NCBI RefSeq assembly: GCF_001684965.1
Contig: NZ_MAYG01000023.1
Coordinates: 1-64,000 of the forward strand
DNA: 64,000 nucleotides
Direction of reading: 5' to 3'
Origin: Chryseobacterium arthrosphaerae
GTDB taxonomy: Bacteria > Bacteroidota > Bacteroidia > Flavobacteriales > Weeksellaceae
Positions 17,398-26,349 of the stretch are shown piece by piece. Position 1 is the stretch's first letter; every line of letters begins with the position of its first letter. The translations under genes and the position numbers were made by a program. The notes under the pieces are model-generated. The model did not search any database, was not told the DNA's origin, and worked only from the letters and a program-made list of their open reading frames with translations.

Positions 17398-17994
17398 TTA
17401 GAATGAATAGGCTTTTGAGGTATTTGATTCAAATATTTTTATGGAATTCGTTTCCGGAGTTTCTTTCGTTGCTTTGATCAAAGATGGGTTTGATGGATAT
17501 TTACCGTTTGTATGGGTCAGCTTTTTCCAGGCATTGCCGTCCTGAATCCATAGAACTTTCCATCCGTTTTCTGTTTTTGAATCTATCGTAATGGGAGTTC
17601 GGGTCACAGTAAATCTGTTAATCAATTTCAGGTCACTATCAAGAAGGGCAAGGCTGCAGCCACCGGAACCGCAGAAATACGGAGTGAAAAAATTGATGAA
17701 AATTTCTTTTTTTCCATCATTATTCAGGTCGATCTCTGAGATGTTGAATTTTCTTTCTGCAGGAGCAATGGTCTTTAGATCTTCAGGTTTTAAGTATTGC
17801 GAATTGATATAATCTTTTACTTTTAACGCCAGTGAATCTTCGGAGGTTTTTACAGAGTCTTTAATTACCGGAACTGTAGTCTTGGTAGAATCTACGGACT
17901 GATCTGATGAAGGTTTTTCAGGTGTTTTACTGCAGTATACTAAAGTAAGCAGTATAGTACAGCTAAGGGATGCATTTAAAATAGATTTTCTCAT
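17398..17994 (-). CDS. lipoprotein with an FG-GAP/EF-hand-like repeat, function unknown
   Basis: 198 aa from the ATG at 17994, chosen because MRKSILNAS... leads directly into a lipobox (LTLVYC, cysteine at about 21); an upstream ATG at 18030 would put twelve extra residues before the signal. A Ser/Thr/Pro-rich linker follows, then a compact domain with DLNNDGKKEIFINF, which resembles calcium-binding FG-GAP or VCBS turns, and a CGSGGC cysteine pair. No defined family. It is the first gene of a pair with 16880-17386. Confidence 0.65.
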   Translation of the reverse strand: MRKSILNASLSCTILLTLVYCSKTPEKPSSDQSVDSTKTTVPVIKDSVKTSEDSLALKVKDYINSQYLKPEDLKTIAPAERKFNISEIDLNNDGKKEIFINFFTPYFCGSGGCSLALLDSDLKLINRFTVTRTPITIDSKTENGWKVLWIQDGNAWKKLTHTNGKYPSNPSLIKATKETPETNSIKIFESNTSKAYSF

Positions 17995-18202
17995 TGTATA
18001 TTTTGGGTACATAAATATAATCAGATTCAATTGAAATATGATTATGAATATTCAATAATGTTACCAAAGTACATCCGATACTGAAAATCTTCCCGGTTTT
18101 TTTGTTAGCCGGCTAGCTAAATATGGATCGTATTATCAGAATTGATCTGATTTAGAAGTGCATGTAAAAAACAACCGGAAATTTTGAAGCGGCTATATAA
18201 AC

Positions 18203-19015
18203 TTACTCATAAAACTCTTTAATTACATAGTTCCCTTTATTGAGCCTGTCAAGTTCTTTCAGCAGATAATACCGGTGCAGAAAACCGGTCAGAACAACTA
18301 TTTTTTTATGAGGATTTTTTACAGCTGTATTATAGATATTCTGAGCCATCGTCTGATTTCTCAGGTCCCAGAAACCAGACATTAATTTAAATCCTTCTCT
18401 GTAGCTTATTTTTTCACCATTAGGTTTAGTGGCAAACCGCTGTGCGAATTCCTTTCTGCTATCTGTGATTTTTATTAAATCCGTATATTGGGCATTCTGC
18501 CTTTTTTCAGAAATTTTGTCTGTCGTCTTATTATTGAAATGTTCGGGGGATAATTCTGCTGTTTTCATCAATTCCCTGGTGCTGTTCAGAAAACCTTCAT
18601 ACAGTTTTGTTTCCGCCTGCGACAGTTGTTTTGCTTTGTATAAACTGTCGATCAGTTTTACAGATAAGTTGTCCGCAGGTACCATACCTTTTTCTTTTCT
18701 ATACTGATTCCTGTTTTCAAAATCAAAAGGAAGTCTCAGGGTTTCGGGATATTTTTTCAGATATAAATTACTCGCTGTAATCTCATTTCCTTTGATGCTT
18801 TTATCCGTTTCGTATTCTTTCATTCCCTGGCTGTCCACTTCATGGAGGATCACGTCAGGTTTGATCTTGTTGAGGATATCGAATAATATTTTGGGATGAT
18901 AATTCGGAACACTGTCATGTATATTTCCGATTACATAGATCTCGGTTTTGTTCTGTGAGAAATAAAAATTAGTAAGCAGAAGTAGGAAAAGCGTCAGGGT
19001 GTATCTCATTTTCAT
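18203..19015 (-). CDS. secreted TraB/ChaN/EreA-like protein
   Basis: 270 aa with a signal peptide of about 20 residues. The mature start EIYVIGNIHDSV, the KPDVILHEVD segment and the late RNQTMAQNIYN plus KKIVVLTGFLHRYYL block follow the layout of the TIKI/TraB-EreA-ChaN superfamily (GxxH, an acidic middle motif, R-N and a terminal GxxH-type motif). Members are metal-dependent hydrolases or haem-binding proteins. Assignment is by motif order only, so the activity is open. It is a single gene. Confidence 0.55.
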   Translation of the reverse strand: MKMRYTLTLFLLLLTNFYFSQNKTEIYVIGNIHDSVPNYHPKILFDILNKIKPDVILHEVDSQGMKEYETDKSIKGNEITASNLYLKKYPETLRLPFDFENRNQYRKEKGMVPADNLSVKLIDSLYKAKQLSQAETKLYEGFLNSTRELMKTAELSPEHFNNKTTDKISEKRQNAQYTDLIKITDSRKEFAQRFATKPNGEKISYREGFKLMSGFWDLRNQTMAQNIYNTAVKNPHKKIVVLTGFLHRYYLLKELDRLNKGNYVIKEFYE

Positions 19016-19132
19016 AAAGTTATAGCCCTCAAATATAGAGAAGTTTACATCAGTGGCAAAAAGTAAATCGATATCTGCCTGAATCAGTTTCCGATCTTAC
19101 CAAACATCAATGCTTCTGATTTTCGTTTACCG

Positions 19133-19140
19133 TAATTTTG
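19133..19140 (+). promoter_or_regulatory. -7 box of the luciferase-like oxidoreductase gene
   Basis: TAATTTTG matches TAnnTTTG and lies 19 nt before the start codon, giving a short leader. The -33 region is not clear. Confidence 0.5.
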
Positions 19141-19159
19141 TATCACTAAAAACAACAAT

Positions 19160-20185
19160 ATGGAATTAGGAATAGGAATGTTCGGAGACCTGGCTTTTGA
19201 CCAGTCAACCGGAAAATATAGAGATGCAGGAATTAAAATCCGTGAAATACTGGAACAGGTAAAACTGATGGATGAGGTAGGCATTGATGTCTTTGCCATG
19301 GGGGAACATCACCGTCCGGACTACGCCGTTTCTTCACCGGAAATGGTATTGGCAGCGGCGGCAAGCATTACAAAAAATATAAAACTGGCAAGTGGAGTTA
19401 CGGTGTTAAGTTCTTCAGAGCCTGTAAAAGTATATGAAGACTTTTCAACATTGGATCTGATCTCAGACGGAAGAGCGGAAATATTCGTAGGCCGGGGAAG
19501 CTTCATTGAATCTTTTCCTTTATATGGATATTCACTCAATGATTATGAACAGCTTTTCGATGAAAAGCTTGAACTCTTATTGAAAATAAATACTGAAGAG
19601 AACGTATCATGGTCAGGAAAACTGAGAGCTCCCATGCAGAATCAGACTGTTTATCCAAGAGCCAAAAATGACGGTAAACTGGCTATCTGGAGAGCTGTAG
19701 GAGGTACGCCACAATCTGTACTGAGTGCAGCACAGTTGGGAATGCCGTTGGTGGTAGCAATTATTGGAGGAATGCCCATCCAGTTTAAAAACCTGATTGA
19801 GTTCTATAAACAGGAATATCAGAAGGCGGGGCATGACGTTTCAAAGATGCAGATTGCCATTCATTCCCATACTTTTGTGAGTGATGACCAGAATGTGGTA
19901 GAAGGATATTTCCATACCTATAAATCACAAATGGATAGGATAGGAGCATCAAGAGGATGGGCACCTTATACCAAAATGCAGTATGATGGCGGAAGAAGCA
20001 AGGACGGAGCATTATTTATCGGCAGCCCGGCTGAGGTAGCAGATAAAATTGCCTACATGAAGGAGATCTTCGGGATTACAAGATTTATCGGGCACATGGA
20101 CATTGGCGATCCGGCTCATGATATTATGATGAAGTCTATAGAGCTGTTCGGAAATGAAGTGAAACCTGTGATACAGGGATTGTAA
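19160..20185 (+). CDS. LLM class flavin-dependent oxidoreductase
   Basis: 341 aa with the luciferase-like TIM-barrel sequence from end to end. Seen in order are ELGIGMFGD at the start, FAMGEHHRPDYAVSSP, IKLASGVTVLSS, RAEIFVGRGSF and a C-terminal FIGSPAEVADKI block. These enzymes use FMN and an NAD(P)H-linked reductase to oxidise small organic substrates; many have unknown substrates. It is monocistronic, with a consensus -7 box and an inverted-repeat element downstream. Confidence 0.92.
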   Translation: MELGIGMFGDLAFDQSTGKYRDAGIKIREILEQVKLMDEVGIDVFAMGEHHRPDYAVSSPEMVLAAAASITKNIKLASGVTVLSSSEPVKVYEDFSTLDLISDGRAEIFVGRGSFIESFPLYGYSLNDYEQLFDEKLELLLKINTEENVSWSGKLRAPMQNQTVYPRAKNDGKLAIWRAVGGTPQSVLSAAQLGMPLVVAIIGGMPIQFKNLIEFYKQEYQKAGHDVSKMQIAIHSHTFVSDDQNVVEGYFHTYKSQMDRIGASRGWAPYTKMQYDGGRSKDGALFIGSPAEVADKIAYMKEIFGITRFIGHMDIGDPAHDIMMKSIELFGNEVKPVIQGL

Positions 20186-20203
20186 TAACAGGTATGAATT
20201 TAT

Positions 20204-20387
20204 CCACAAAAGTAACAAAAGTTTTTATGCACTTTAGTTTTTAATGTAACAGGATGATGCAGATGAAGTACACCTTAGTTTTATGAAAATCTTTGATTTT
20301 CAACTTCTGTGAACTTATTTATTCAGCATCATTTTAACTTACTTAGTTGAACTGAAGTTTAAAATATAGCTTTTGTTACTTTTGTGG
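20204..20387. repeat. 184-bp element with 18-bp perfect terminal inverted repeats
   Basis: CCACAAAAGTAACAAAAG at 20204-20221 is the exact reverse complement of 20370-20387. The inside shows further weak symmetry (GGATGATGC near 20255 against GCATCATTT near 20327; a GAAAATC/GATTTTC hairpin near 20290). It fills the gap between the convergent oxidoreductase and sbcC genes and has no ORF. It could be a two-way terminator, a miniature inverted-repeat element, or both. Confidence 0.65.
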
Positions 20388-20394
20388 TTTTAAA

Positions 20395-23300
20395 TTAAAT
20401 AATTTCAATCAGACTTCCCCTTTCCTCATCCTTGATAATCGTAAGGGCCGTAGGAATCTTCTCTTTAAGCTCTTCAATGTGCGAAATAATTCCCACAATT
20501 CTGTTTTCCTTCATCAGGTTGGTCAGTGTTTCAAAGACAATATTCACCGACTCTGTATCCTGGGTTCCGAAACCTTCATCAATGAAAAAGAAATTTTTGT
20601 CAGCCTGCGCATTCGCCTGAACACTTTCAGCCAGAGCTAAAGCAAGGCTCAGTGATACCTGGAAAGCCTGCCCTCCGGAAAGTGTTTTCACACTTCTGCT
20701 TCTGCCTTCGTTGAGGTAATCGATAATTTCAAAATCATTATTTTCATTAAGCTGCAGGCTCAGCTGATTTCTCGTCATTCTGTGAAAACGTACGTTGGCA
20801 TGATCACAGAGCTGTCTCAGATAGATAGATGAAACATACTGTACAAAACCTGCTCCTTTAAAGAGATTCATCATCAGCTTAAGATTTTCAGCACGTTTCT
20901 GAAGTTTTGCAAGCTCTTTCAGAAGGCTTTCTTTTTTGATGTATTCCATTTCCAGACGGTCTATTTCTGCAGTCTTTGTGACCACAGAATCACTGATCTG
21001 CTTCTGTTCACTTTGAGCTTCGGTGAATAGCTTTTCGGTTAGAGAGAAGTGTTCATCATCAAATGAGAGACCTTTCAGTTTTATTTCCAGCTCTTCTGTG
21101 AATTTCTTCAGCGTTTCAAAATCAATGTTAAACTTCTGAATTGTGCTTCTGTTCTGCTCAATATTGATTTCCTGCAGTAAAATATTTTCAACCTCTTTAA
21201 ACTCCGTGAAATTCTGTACAGCCAGAGCATTGGCAATACTATTGTTATTTTCTGAAATTTCTTTTTCCAGCTCAGCAATCTGCTTTTCGGTCTGGATTAC
21301 GATGGTTTTTTGTGCAGCGAGCTGCGGGGCAAGTATTTTTTCTTCCTGTAATGCCTTTTGGTAATTTTCTTCCGTTTCTTTATTAGACAGAACTAATTTC
21401 TGATAGGCACTTTCAACCTCTGCTGTTTCCTTTTGCTCATAAGCGGCCCAGGTCAGTATTTTGAGGCCGGATCTGCTGATATTGATCTGTTCTTCCTTGC
21501 TGATCTCTTTGCTTTTAAAATCGTCTAATGCAGTCCTGAACTTTTCCAGAAGCTGATTTTCCTTTTCCAGATTTTCCCTTTCCAGGGCAATGTTCCGGTC
21601 GGTTTCTTCAATCTTTTTTTCCAGTGCAAAAGAATCGGAGCGCTTTTTTTCAAAGTCATCCTCCTGATCCGGGGAAAACGGCTTCCATGTAAACTGTTGA
21701 AGATGTTTTTCAATATCTTTCTGAATCTGAAGCAGGGTGTTCTGCTCAGTGCGGAGCTGTTCTTCAAATATTTTTTTGCGGTCCAGGATTTTGTCAATTT
21801 CGGCTTCCTGTTTTTGAATGGTAAGAATCTCTTGCTCAACCGAGGTTATAGTTTCCTGGATTTCCTGCAGTTCATTGTTTACATCCTGAATTTCCACAAT
21901 ATGCGGATGATCCTGAGAACCGCAAAGAGGACAGTTTTCACCATCATGAAGTTCACTGGCAAAACGCGAAAGCTCTTTCTGTACCTTCAGGTGATCCAGT
22001 TTCTGGGAAAGCCCTTTTTTCTTTGCTTCTAATGTTTCCTTTCTGGATTTAAAATCTTCTTTAAAATTCTCATGATAGCTGAAAGGCTTTAATTCCTCTG
22101 CAATTTCTCCGATCTGTTTCTGATGTTTTCCGATCTTTTCCGTCTGATCGTCATGAGATTTTTTTAAACTTTTCTGCTGGATAAACCAGTTTCCCACTTC
22201 AGAAAGCAAAGCCGGATCCAGTTTCTGTTCCTTTAATGCTTTGACATGTGCAGAAAGCTCATCAATCTTTTTTTGAATATTGTCCTTATTCAGGTTGACC
22301 TCCTTTACTTTTTCAGACCCTTTTTGAGTCCGTTCCCTTAAGATTTTGATTTCATCATAGAAGGTAAGAATCTGAATGATCAGGTGAAGGTCATTCTCCT
22401 GTATTCTGGACTGTTCTAATGCCTTAAACTGAGGCTCAAGAGCTGCAAGCTGATCTTTAAGTATCTGAAATGCCTTTTCGGTTTCCTGTACTATTTTGCT
22501 TTGCTGTTCTCTTTCATTCTGCTTGGTTATGATTTCCTTTGAAAGTTTATTTTTCTCTGCAATCAAAGGATTGAAAAGCCTGAAAACACGGTCATACAAG
22601 TTGGTCTGTATTTCCAGTGCATCAATGGCGGGCTTCTGTGCAGAGAGTACTCCGAATTTTTCCCGGTTCTGTTTTAAACTTTCAAAATCACTTTTCAGAT
22701 TCTTCAGCTGTTGATAGGCATCGGTAATTTTTTCCAGTTTTTCATTGGCTTCAGAAAGCTTTTTCTGCTCTTCTGCCAAAAGGCCTTTCTGCGCCTGGAT
22801 CTTTTCTTCATTGATCTCTTCAAAACCTTTTAGCTGCCCTTCAAGCTGATCAAGCTCAGACCTGTTTTTTACATGAAGTGCCGAAACATTATTCTGCAGA
22901 TCATAACGCTGCAGGCTGAAGATTTCCTTCATCATATTGGTTCTTTCCGCGGCACCCAGTTCCAGGAATTCTTTAAACTGTCCCTGTGGAATAATGATCG
23001 TCCTCTTGAAGTTGGAATAGCTCAAACCTATAATGGCTTCAGCATTCGAATGGTCTAAAGGCACCCACTTATGGCCAATGTGCTCATAAAAAGTAACATT
23101 ATTAGGTTTTACTTCCTCGAATTTTTTTGAATTCCGTTTAAAATCACGGGTCGCACGGAACAGTTTATTTTCATAATTGATGAAATCAAACTCAATATAA
23201 GAGCTGTTTGATTTTAAATTCATCATATTGTAAGCCCTTTTATCCCGCATATTCAGACGTTCGGTTTCTCCATATAAAGCAAATGAGATTGCTTCAAGAA

Positions 23301-23430
23301 CCGAGGACTTTCCGGATCCTACCGCTCCGAAAATACCGAATAATCCGGCCTCAGTAAGATTTTTAAAATCAATGGTCTGGCATTCCTGATAAGAATATAA
23401 ACCTTCGATAGTTAATTGAACAGGGATCAT
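20395..23430 (-). CDS. sbcC: SbcC-like exonuclease subunit, SMC-family ATPase
   Basis: 1011 aa. With SbcD it forms an Mre11-Rad50-type nuclease that cuts hairpins and blocked DNA ends. Walker A is GAVGSGKS at 35-42. Two long Glu/Lys-rich coiled-coil arms surround the zinc hook C500-P-L-C503. The C-terminal ATPase half has the signature TLSGGQAFQVSLSLALALAE and Walker B FFIDEGFGTQD. Length and layout are normal. It lies 3 nt downstream of sbcD, so the two are one operon. Confidence 0.95.
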   Translation of the reverse strand: MIPVQLTIEGLYSYQECQTIDFKNLTEAGLFGIFGAVGSGKSSVLEAISFALYGETERLNMRDKRAYNMMNLKSNSSYIEFDFINYENKLFRATRDFKRNSKKFEEVKPNNVTFYEHIGHKWVPLDHSNAEAIIGLSYSNFKRTIIIPQGQFKEFLELGAAERTNMMKEIFSLQRYDLQNNVSALHVKNRSELDQLEGQLKGFEEINEEKIQAQKGLLAEEQKKLSEANEKLEKITDAYQQLKNLKSDFESLKQNREKFGVLSAQKPAIDALEIQTNLYDRVFRLFNPLIAEKNKLSKEIITKQNEREQQSKIVQETEKAFQILKDQLAALEPQFKALEQSRIQENDLHLIIQILTFYDEIKILRERTQKGSEKVKEVNLNKDNIQKKIDELSAHVKALKEQKLDPALLSEVGNWFIQQKSLKKSHDDQTEKIGKHQKQIGEIAEELKPFSYHENFKEDFKSRKETLEAKKKGLSQKLDHLKVQKELSRFASELHDGENCPLCGSQDHPHIVEIQDVNNELQEIQETITSVEQEILTIQKQEAEIDKILDRKKIFEEQLRTEQNTLLQIQKDIEKHLQQFTWKPFSPDQEDDFEKKRSDSFALEKKIEETDRNIALERENLEKENQLLEKFRTALDDFKSKEISKEEQINISRSGLKILTWAAYEQKETAEVESAYQKLVLSNKETEENYQKALQEEKILAPQLAAQKTIVIQTEKQIAELEKEISENNNSIANALAVQNFTEFKEVENILLQEINIEQNRSTIQKFNIDFETLKKFTEELEIKLKGLSFDDEHFSLTEKLFTEAQSEQKQISDSVVTKTAEIDRLEMEYIKKESLLKELAKLQKRAENLKLMMNLFKGAGFVQYVSSIYLRQLCDHANVRFHRMTRNQLSLQLNENNDFEIIDYLNEGRSRSVKTLSGGQAFQVSLSLALALAESVQANAQADKNFFFIDEGFGTQDTESVNIVFETLTNLMKENRIVGIISHIEELKEKIPTALTIIKDEERGSLIEII

Positions 23431-23433
23431 GGG

Positions 23434-24639
23434 CTATGCATTTAAAATTTCGTTAAACAAATTCATCAGTTCTTCATTGGCTTCCTGCCCTCCGTTTTTA
23501 GATTTAAAATACTCCTTGAACAGTATCTCAATATTCTGATTTAAATTGATTTCATGGCCTTGCTGTTCCGTCAGCTCCCTGTTTTTAACCCTTGGAATAA
23601 GGTGAACGATTCCGTTGTGGGACTGATAGAGCAGTCTTCTTTCATCAGCCGTTAAAAAAGTTTCGCTTTCCAGCGTCAGTTCAATGAATGTATTCGGATT
23701 TTCTGTGAGCCACTGAACCGTATCTTCAACAGATGAAAATGTTTTTCTTACCAATGTTCTGCCACTACTCAGAGTTTTCTTTTCATACGAAACAGGCTTT
23801 CCCGGTTCTGCATCGATAATGGAAACATATTTGGTCTGCCCGGCTTCACTGAAACTGTAACATAATGGCGAAGAAGAATAAATTACCGGTCTTTCTTTTG
23901 TACCGATGTTCTGAAAGCCATGCAGGTGCCCCAATGCAGTATACTGGATCTGCTCCGGGATCGCATCGGAGAATATCAGATCAGCATTCCCGATTTTAAT
24001 AGGTTTCTCACCTTCCGGTTCTTCCAGAATTTCCGCACCCCTTTTATTCATATACAAATGGGCGGTCAGAAGATTGACTCCGGATGCATCACAAAACTCA
24101 TCCGCAAGTTCCTGCCAGGTCTGTGAAAGTACTTTGTTGATTTCCTCCTCTTTATTTTCTCCGAAATATTCTTTTAAACGGATCTCGTTGGCATAAGGCG
24201 TATGCAGAATTCTTAAAGGAAAATCAATATTTTCAATCGCAAGTTCTATAAAGCCGGGTTTCGAGTTCAGAATTCTGAAATGTGCAGAATCCAGCGGCGT
24301 GATCTCAGCTTTAGGATGACCGATTAAAATGATTCCACATTCCCGGGCCAACGGATCAGGTGCATTGATCAGGTTCGGGGAGTCATGGTTTCCGGAAATA
24401 GCAATCACCGGACGTTTACCATTCAAAGATAAACGCTTCAGGGTCTTATAAAAAAGCTCAACAGCTTCTACGCCAGGATTGAAATTATCAAAAAGATCTC
24501 CCGCAACAAGCACAAGGTCTGTGTTTTCCTGATCGGCAATGGCAATGATCTCTTCCATCACCAGGATTTGCTCTTCAAGACGGGAAAAGCGGTCCAGCCG
24601 TTTTCCTAAATGCCAGTCGGCAGTATGCAGAATTTTCAT
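23434..24639 (-). CDS. sbcD: SbcD-like exonuclease subunit (Mre11-type nuclease)
   Basis: 401 aa. Manganese-dependent nuclease subunit of SbcCD. The five phosphoesterase motifs are visible: D8-W-H10 (TADWHLG), GDLFDN (D48), GNHDSP (N84, H85), a histidine in LLTAHLYM, and ALGHLHG. A capping domain follows to about 400. It is the first gene of the sbcD-sbcC operon; ATG at 24639 starts exactly at the family's MKILHTADWH. Confidence 0.95.
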   Translation of the reverse strand: MKILHTADWHLGKRLDRFSRLEEQILVMEEIIAIADQENTDLVLVAGDLFDNFNPGVEAVELFYKTLKRLSLNGKRPVIAISGNHDSPNLINAPDPLARECGIILIGHPKAEITPLDSAHFRILNSKPGFIELAIENIDFPLRILHTPYANEIRLKEYFGENKEEEINKVLSQTWQELADEFCDASGVNLLTAHLYMNKRGAEILEEPEGEKPIKIGNADLIFSDAIPEQIQYTALGHLHGFQNIGTKERPVIYSSSPLCYSFSEAGQTKYVSIIDAEPGKPVSYEKKTLSSGRTLVRKTFSSVEDTVQWLTENPNTFIELTLESETFLTADERRLLYQSHNGIVHLIPRVKNRELTEQQGHEINLNQNIEILFKEYFKSKNGGQEANEELMNLFNEILNA

Positions 24640-24850
24640 AAAGGTTTATCAATGTTTAAAGGAAATATAATGGTATAATTCAGATCCCGGGTTGATCCGG
24701 AAACGATTTTGATGCTTCAAAGATAAATGAAGCTGTACTTTTTTTAATACGGTTTACCTTATTTGATCATGAAGTATTTCAGCGAAAAACAATTTTGTAG
24801 CTTCAAATCTGATCGGTTATTAAGTAACTGGTTGTACGAAAGAACAATCC
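24640..24850. other. intergenic region upstream of sbcD
   Basis: No ORF or strong hairpin is seen. It should hold the sbcDC promoter, but no full-consensus -7 box could be chosen on the minus strand. Confidence 0.4.
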
Positions 24851-25000
24851 TCATTCCTGATGGTCTTCTTTTGTTTTGAAACCTGCCTGGATTTGTTTTA
24901 AACGTGCTTTCCTTTCTGCTTCGGCACTTTGTATTTTCCTTTTTTTCTGATCAATTTTCTTTTTATTTTTTTTCCTGTTGGCTTCGTTGTTTTTGCTCAT
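24851..25000 (-). CDS. small basic protein of unknown function (49 aa)
   Basis: An open frame of 49 codons from the ATG at 25000 to the TGA at 24851. It begins MSKNNEANRKKNKKKI and ends AGFKTKEDHQE. About 35 percent of residues are Lys or Arg, and it is predicted as one long helix. Codon use resembles neighbouring genes, with no stop or rare codons. It sits alone between sbcD and the VF530 gene. Small charged proteins of this kind often bind nucleic acid, but that is a guess. Confidence 0.5.
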   Translation of the reverse strand: MSKNNEANRKKNKKKIDQKKRKIQSAEAERKARLKQIQAGFKTKEDHQE

Positions 25001-25120
25001 AATTGTTGGTCACGAATAATTTCTATTGGTAAGCAATAGCTTCATCAAAAATACTAAAGATTGGGAGCTTAACCAATTTTCGTCGGTAAGTATGATAAAA
25101 TGTTTTAATTTTACCGTGTT

Positions 25121-25372
25121 ATGGAAGAAAAATCAAAAGATCCTTTACACGGAAAAAGACTTGATACCATTCTTGAGGAACTGGTAGACTATTACAAAGG
25201 ATTTGAGAAACTGGGTGAACAGATCAACATCAAATGTTTTACAGATAACCCGAGTATCAGTTCATCCCTGAAGTTTCTCAGAAAAACACCGTGGGCGAGA
25301 ACCAAGGTTGAAAGTTTGTATCTGTTTGTACTGAGACAGAAGAAAAGAGATGAAGCCAGGAATAAGAAGTAA
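25121..25372 (+). CDS. VF530 family DNA-binding protein
   Basis: 83 aa. The core DPLHGKRLDTILEELVDYY, then IKCFTDNPSISSSLKFLRKT and PWARTKVESLYL, is diagnostic of VF530 (DUF2132), a small alpha-helical family first solved from Vibrio fischeri and proposed to bind DNA. The C-terminal tail is basic (RQKKRDEARNKK), fitting nucleic-acid contact. It stands alone, ahead of the FKBP gene. Confidence 0.9.
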   Translation: MEEKSKDPLHGKRLDTILEELVDYYKGFEKLGEQINIKCFTDNPSISSSLKFLRKTPWARTKVESLYLFVLRQKKRDEARNKK

Positions 25373-25494
25373 AAAGACAGAAAGCTGAAAGAAAGAACTG
25401 GAGGCAAAGGAACTTCTGGCTGCTCTTTATGCCTTTCATAACTTCCTTCTTCCATCTCCCGGCTTCCAAACTCATCAATTCATTTCAAAAACAG

Positions 25495-25502
25495 TATATT
25501 TG
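25495..25502 (+). promoter_or_regulatory. -7 box that fixes the FKBP start
   Basis: TATATTTG lies 41 nt before the ATG at 25544. The predicted transcript start (about 25509) falls after the GTG at 25502, so that longer frame cannot be the real start. Confidence 0.6.
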
Positions 25503-25543
25503 TGCCATTAATCGTGAAAGCATTCACGAAAAAAAAGAAAAAT

Positions 25544-26044
25544 ATGACAATTGAAAACAATCACGTTGTATCTGTAAAGTATATACTTCACACCATTGAA
25601 GAAGATGGAAGTAAAGTTCTTGTAGAAGAAACAACAACAGAAAATCCACTTACATTTTTGTATGGTGTGGGAATGATGATTCCAAAGTTCGAGCAAAATA
25701 TCCTTGGTTTGAAAGCTGGTGATAAAGCAGATTTCACCATTCAGCCTGAGGAAGCTTACGGAGACAGACAGCCTGATGCTATTGCACAGTTGCCGGTTGA
25801 GATGTTTAATGAATCAGGGCTTCCGCCAGTAGGAGCAATCTTACCTTTATCTGACAACCAGGGGAATAATTTCCAGGCATTTGTGGTAGAGATCACACCG
25901 GAAGTTGTAGTAGCAGACCTTAACCACCCAATGGCAGGGAAAGTGTTGGATTTCCAGGTGGAAGTTTTAAACACACGTCCGGCTACAGAAGAAGAGTTGG
26001 CGCATGGCCATGCTCACGGAGTTGACGGAACAGATACTCACTAA
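25544..26044 (+). CDS. FKBP-type peptidyl-prolyl isomerase, SlyD-like
   Basis: 166 aa from the ATG at 25544, chosen because the promoter-like TATATTTG lies just before it. It has the SlyD plan: a split FKBP domain (NPLTFLYGVGMMIPKFEQ, LGLKAGDKADFTIQPEEAYG) with an insert-in-flap region, then a NHPMAGKVLDFQVEVL strand. The tail HGHAHGVDGTDTH is histidine-rich and could bind nickel or zinc, as in SlyD. It should speed prolyl bond isomerisation and act as a chaperone in the cytoplasm. A strong terminator follows. Confidence 0.93.
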   Translation: MTIENNHVVSVKYILHTIEEDGSKVLVEETTTENPLTFLYGVGMMIPKFEQNILGLKAGDKADFTIQPEEAYGDRQPDAIAQLPVEMFNESGLPPVGAILPLSDNQGNNFQAFVVEITPEVVVADLNHPMAGKVLDFQVEVLNTRPATEEELAHGHAHGVDGTDTH

Positions 26045-26054
26045 GAAATAATAA

Positions 26055-26085
26055 AAATGTCCGGTTTTTTCCGGACATTTTTTTG
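26055..26085 (+). terminator. terminator after the FKBP gene
   Basis: A 10-bp perfect stem AAATGTCCGG / CCGGACATTT with a 6-nt T loop, followed by TTTTTG. Confidence 0.9.
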
Positions 26086-26208
26086 AGATATACTTTATCT
26101 TAAATTTTTTAAAGTTTCTCATAGGTCAGAACCTGCAGATCATTATATGAAAATCTGCTGGATCTCTATGAAAAAATAATTTTTAAAGTGTTTTATCCGG
26201 AAGATAAA

Positions 26209-26246
26209 AAAAAGACAGGTTCATAGAGAATCTGTCTTTTTATTTT
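26209..26246. terminator. two-way terminator hairpin
   Basis: Stem AAAAAGACAG / CTGTCTTTTT (10 bp) with a 12-nt loop, flanked by A-runs on the left and T-runs on the right, so it can stop transcription in both directions. It lies 100 nt past the minus-strand gene at 26350. Confidence 0.7.
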
Positions 26247-26349
26247 ATCGGCAGAATAACTCCTGTTGACTGGTATTCCCCACCATCGGAGGGTGTCGAA
26301 TCATAGATGACGGAGTGGTTTAACAGTGCATTCTCACATTTTACCTGCA
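26247..26349. repeat. intergenic segment with a CACC...GGTG palindrome-like repeat
   Basis: CCCCACCATCGGAGGGTGTCG followed by GACGGAGTGGTTTAAC resembles a short repeat that I recall from many Flavobacteriia genomes. Only one copy is in this window, so its status is an inference. Confidence 0.3.
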
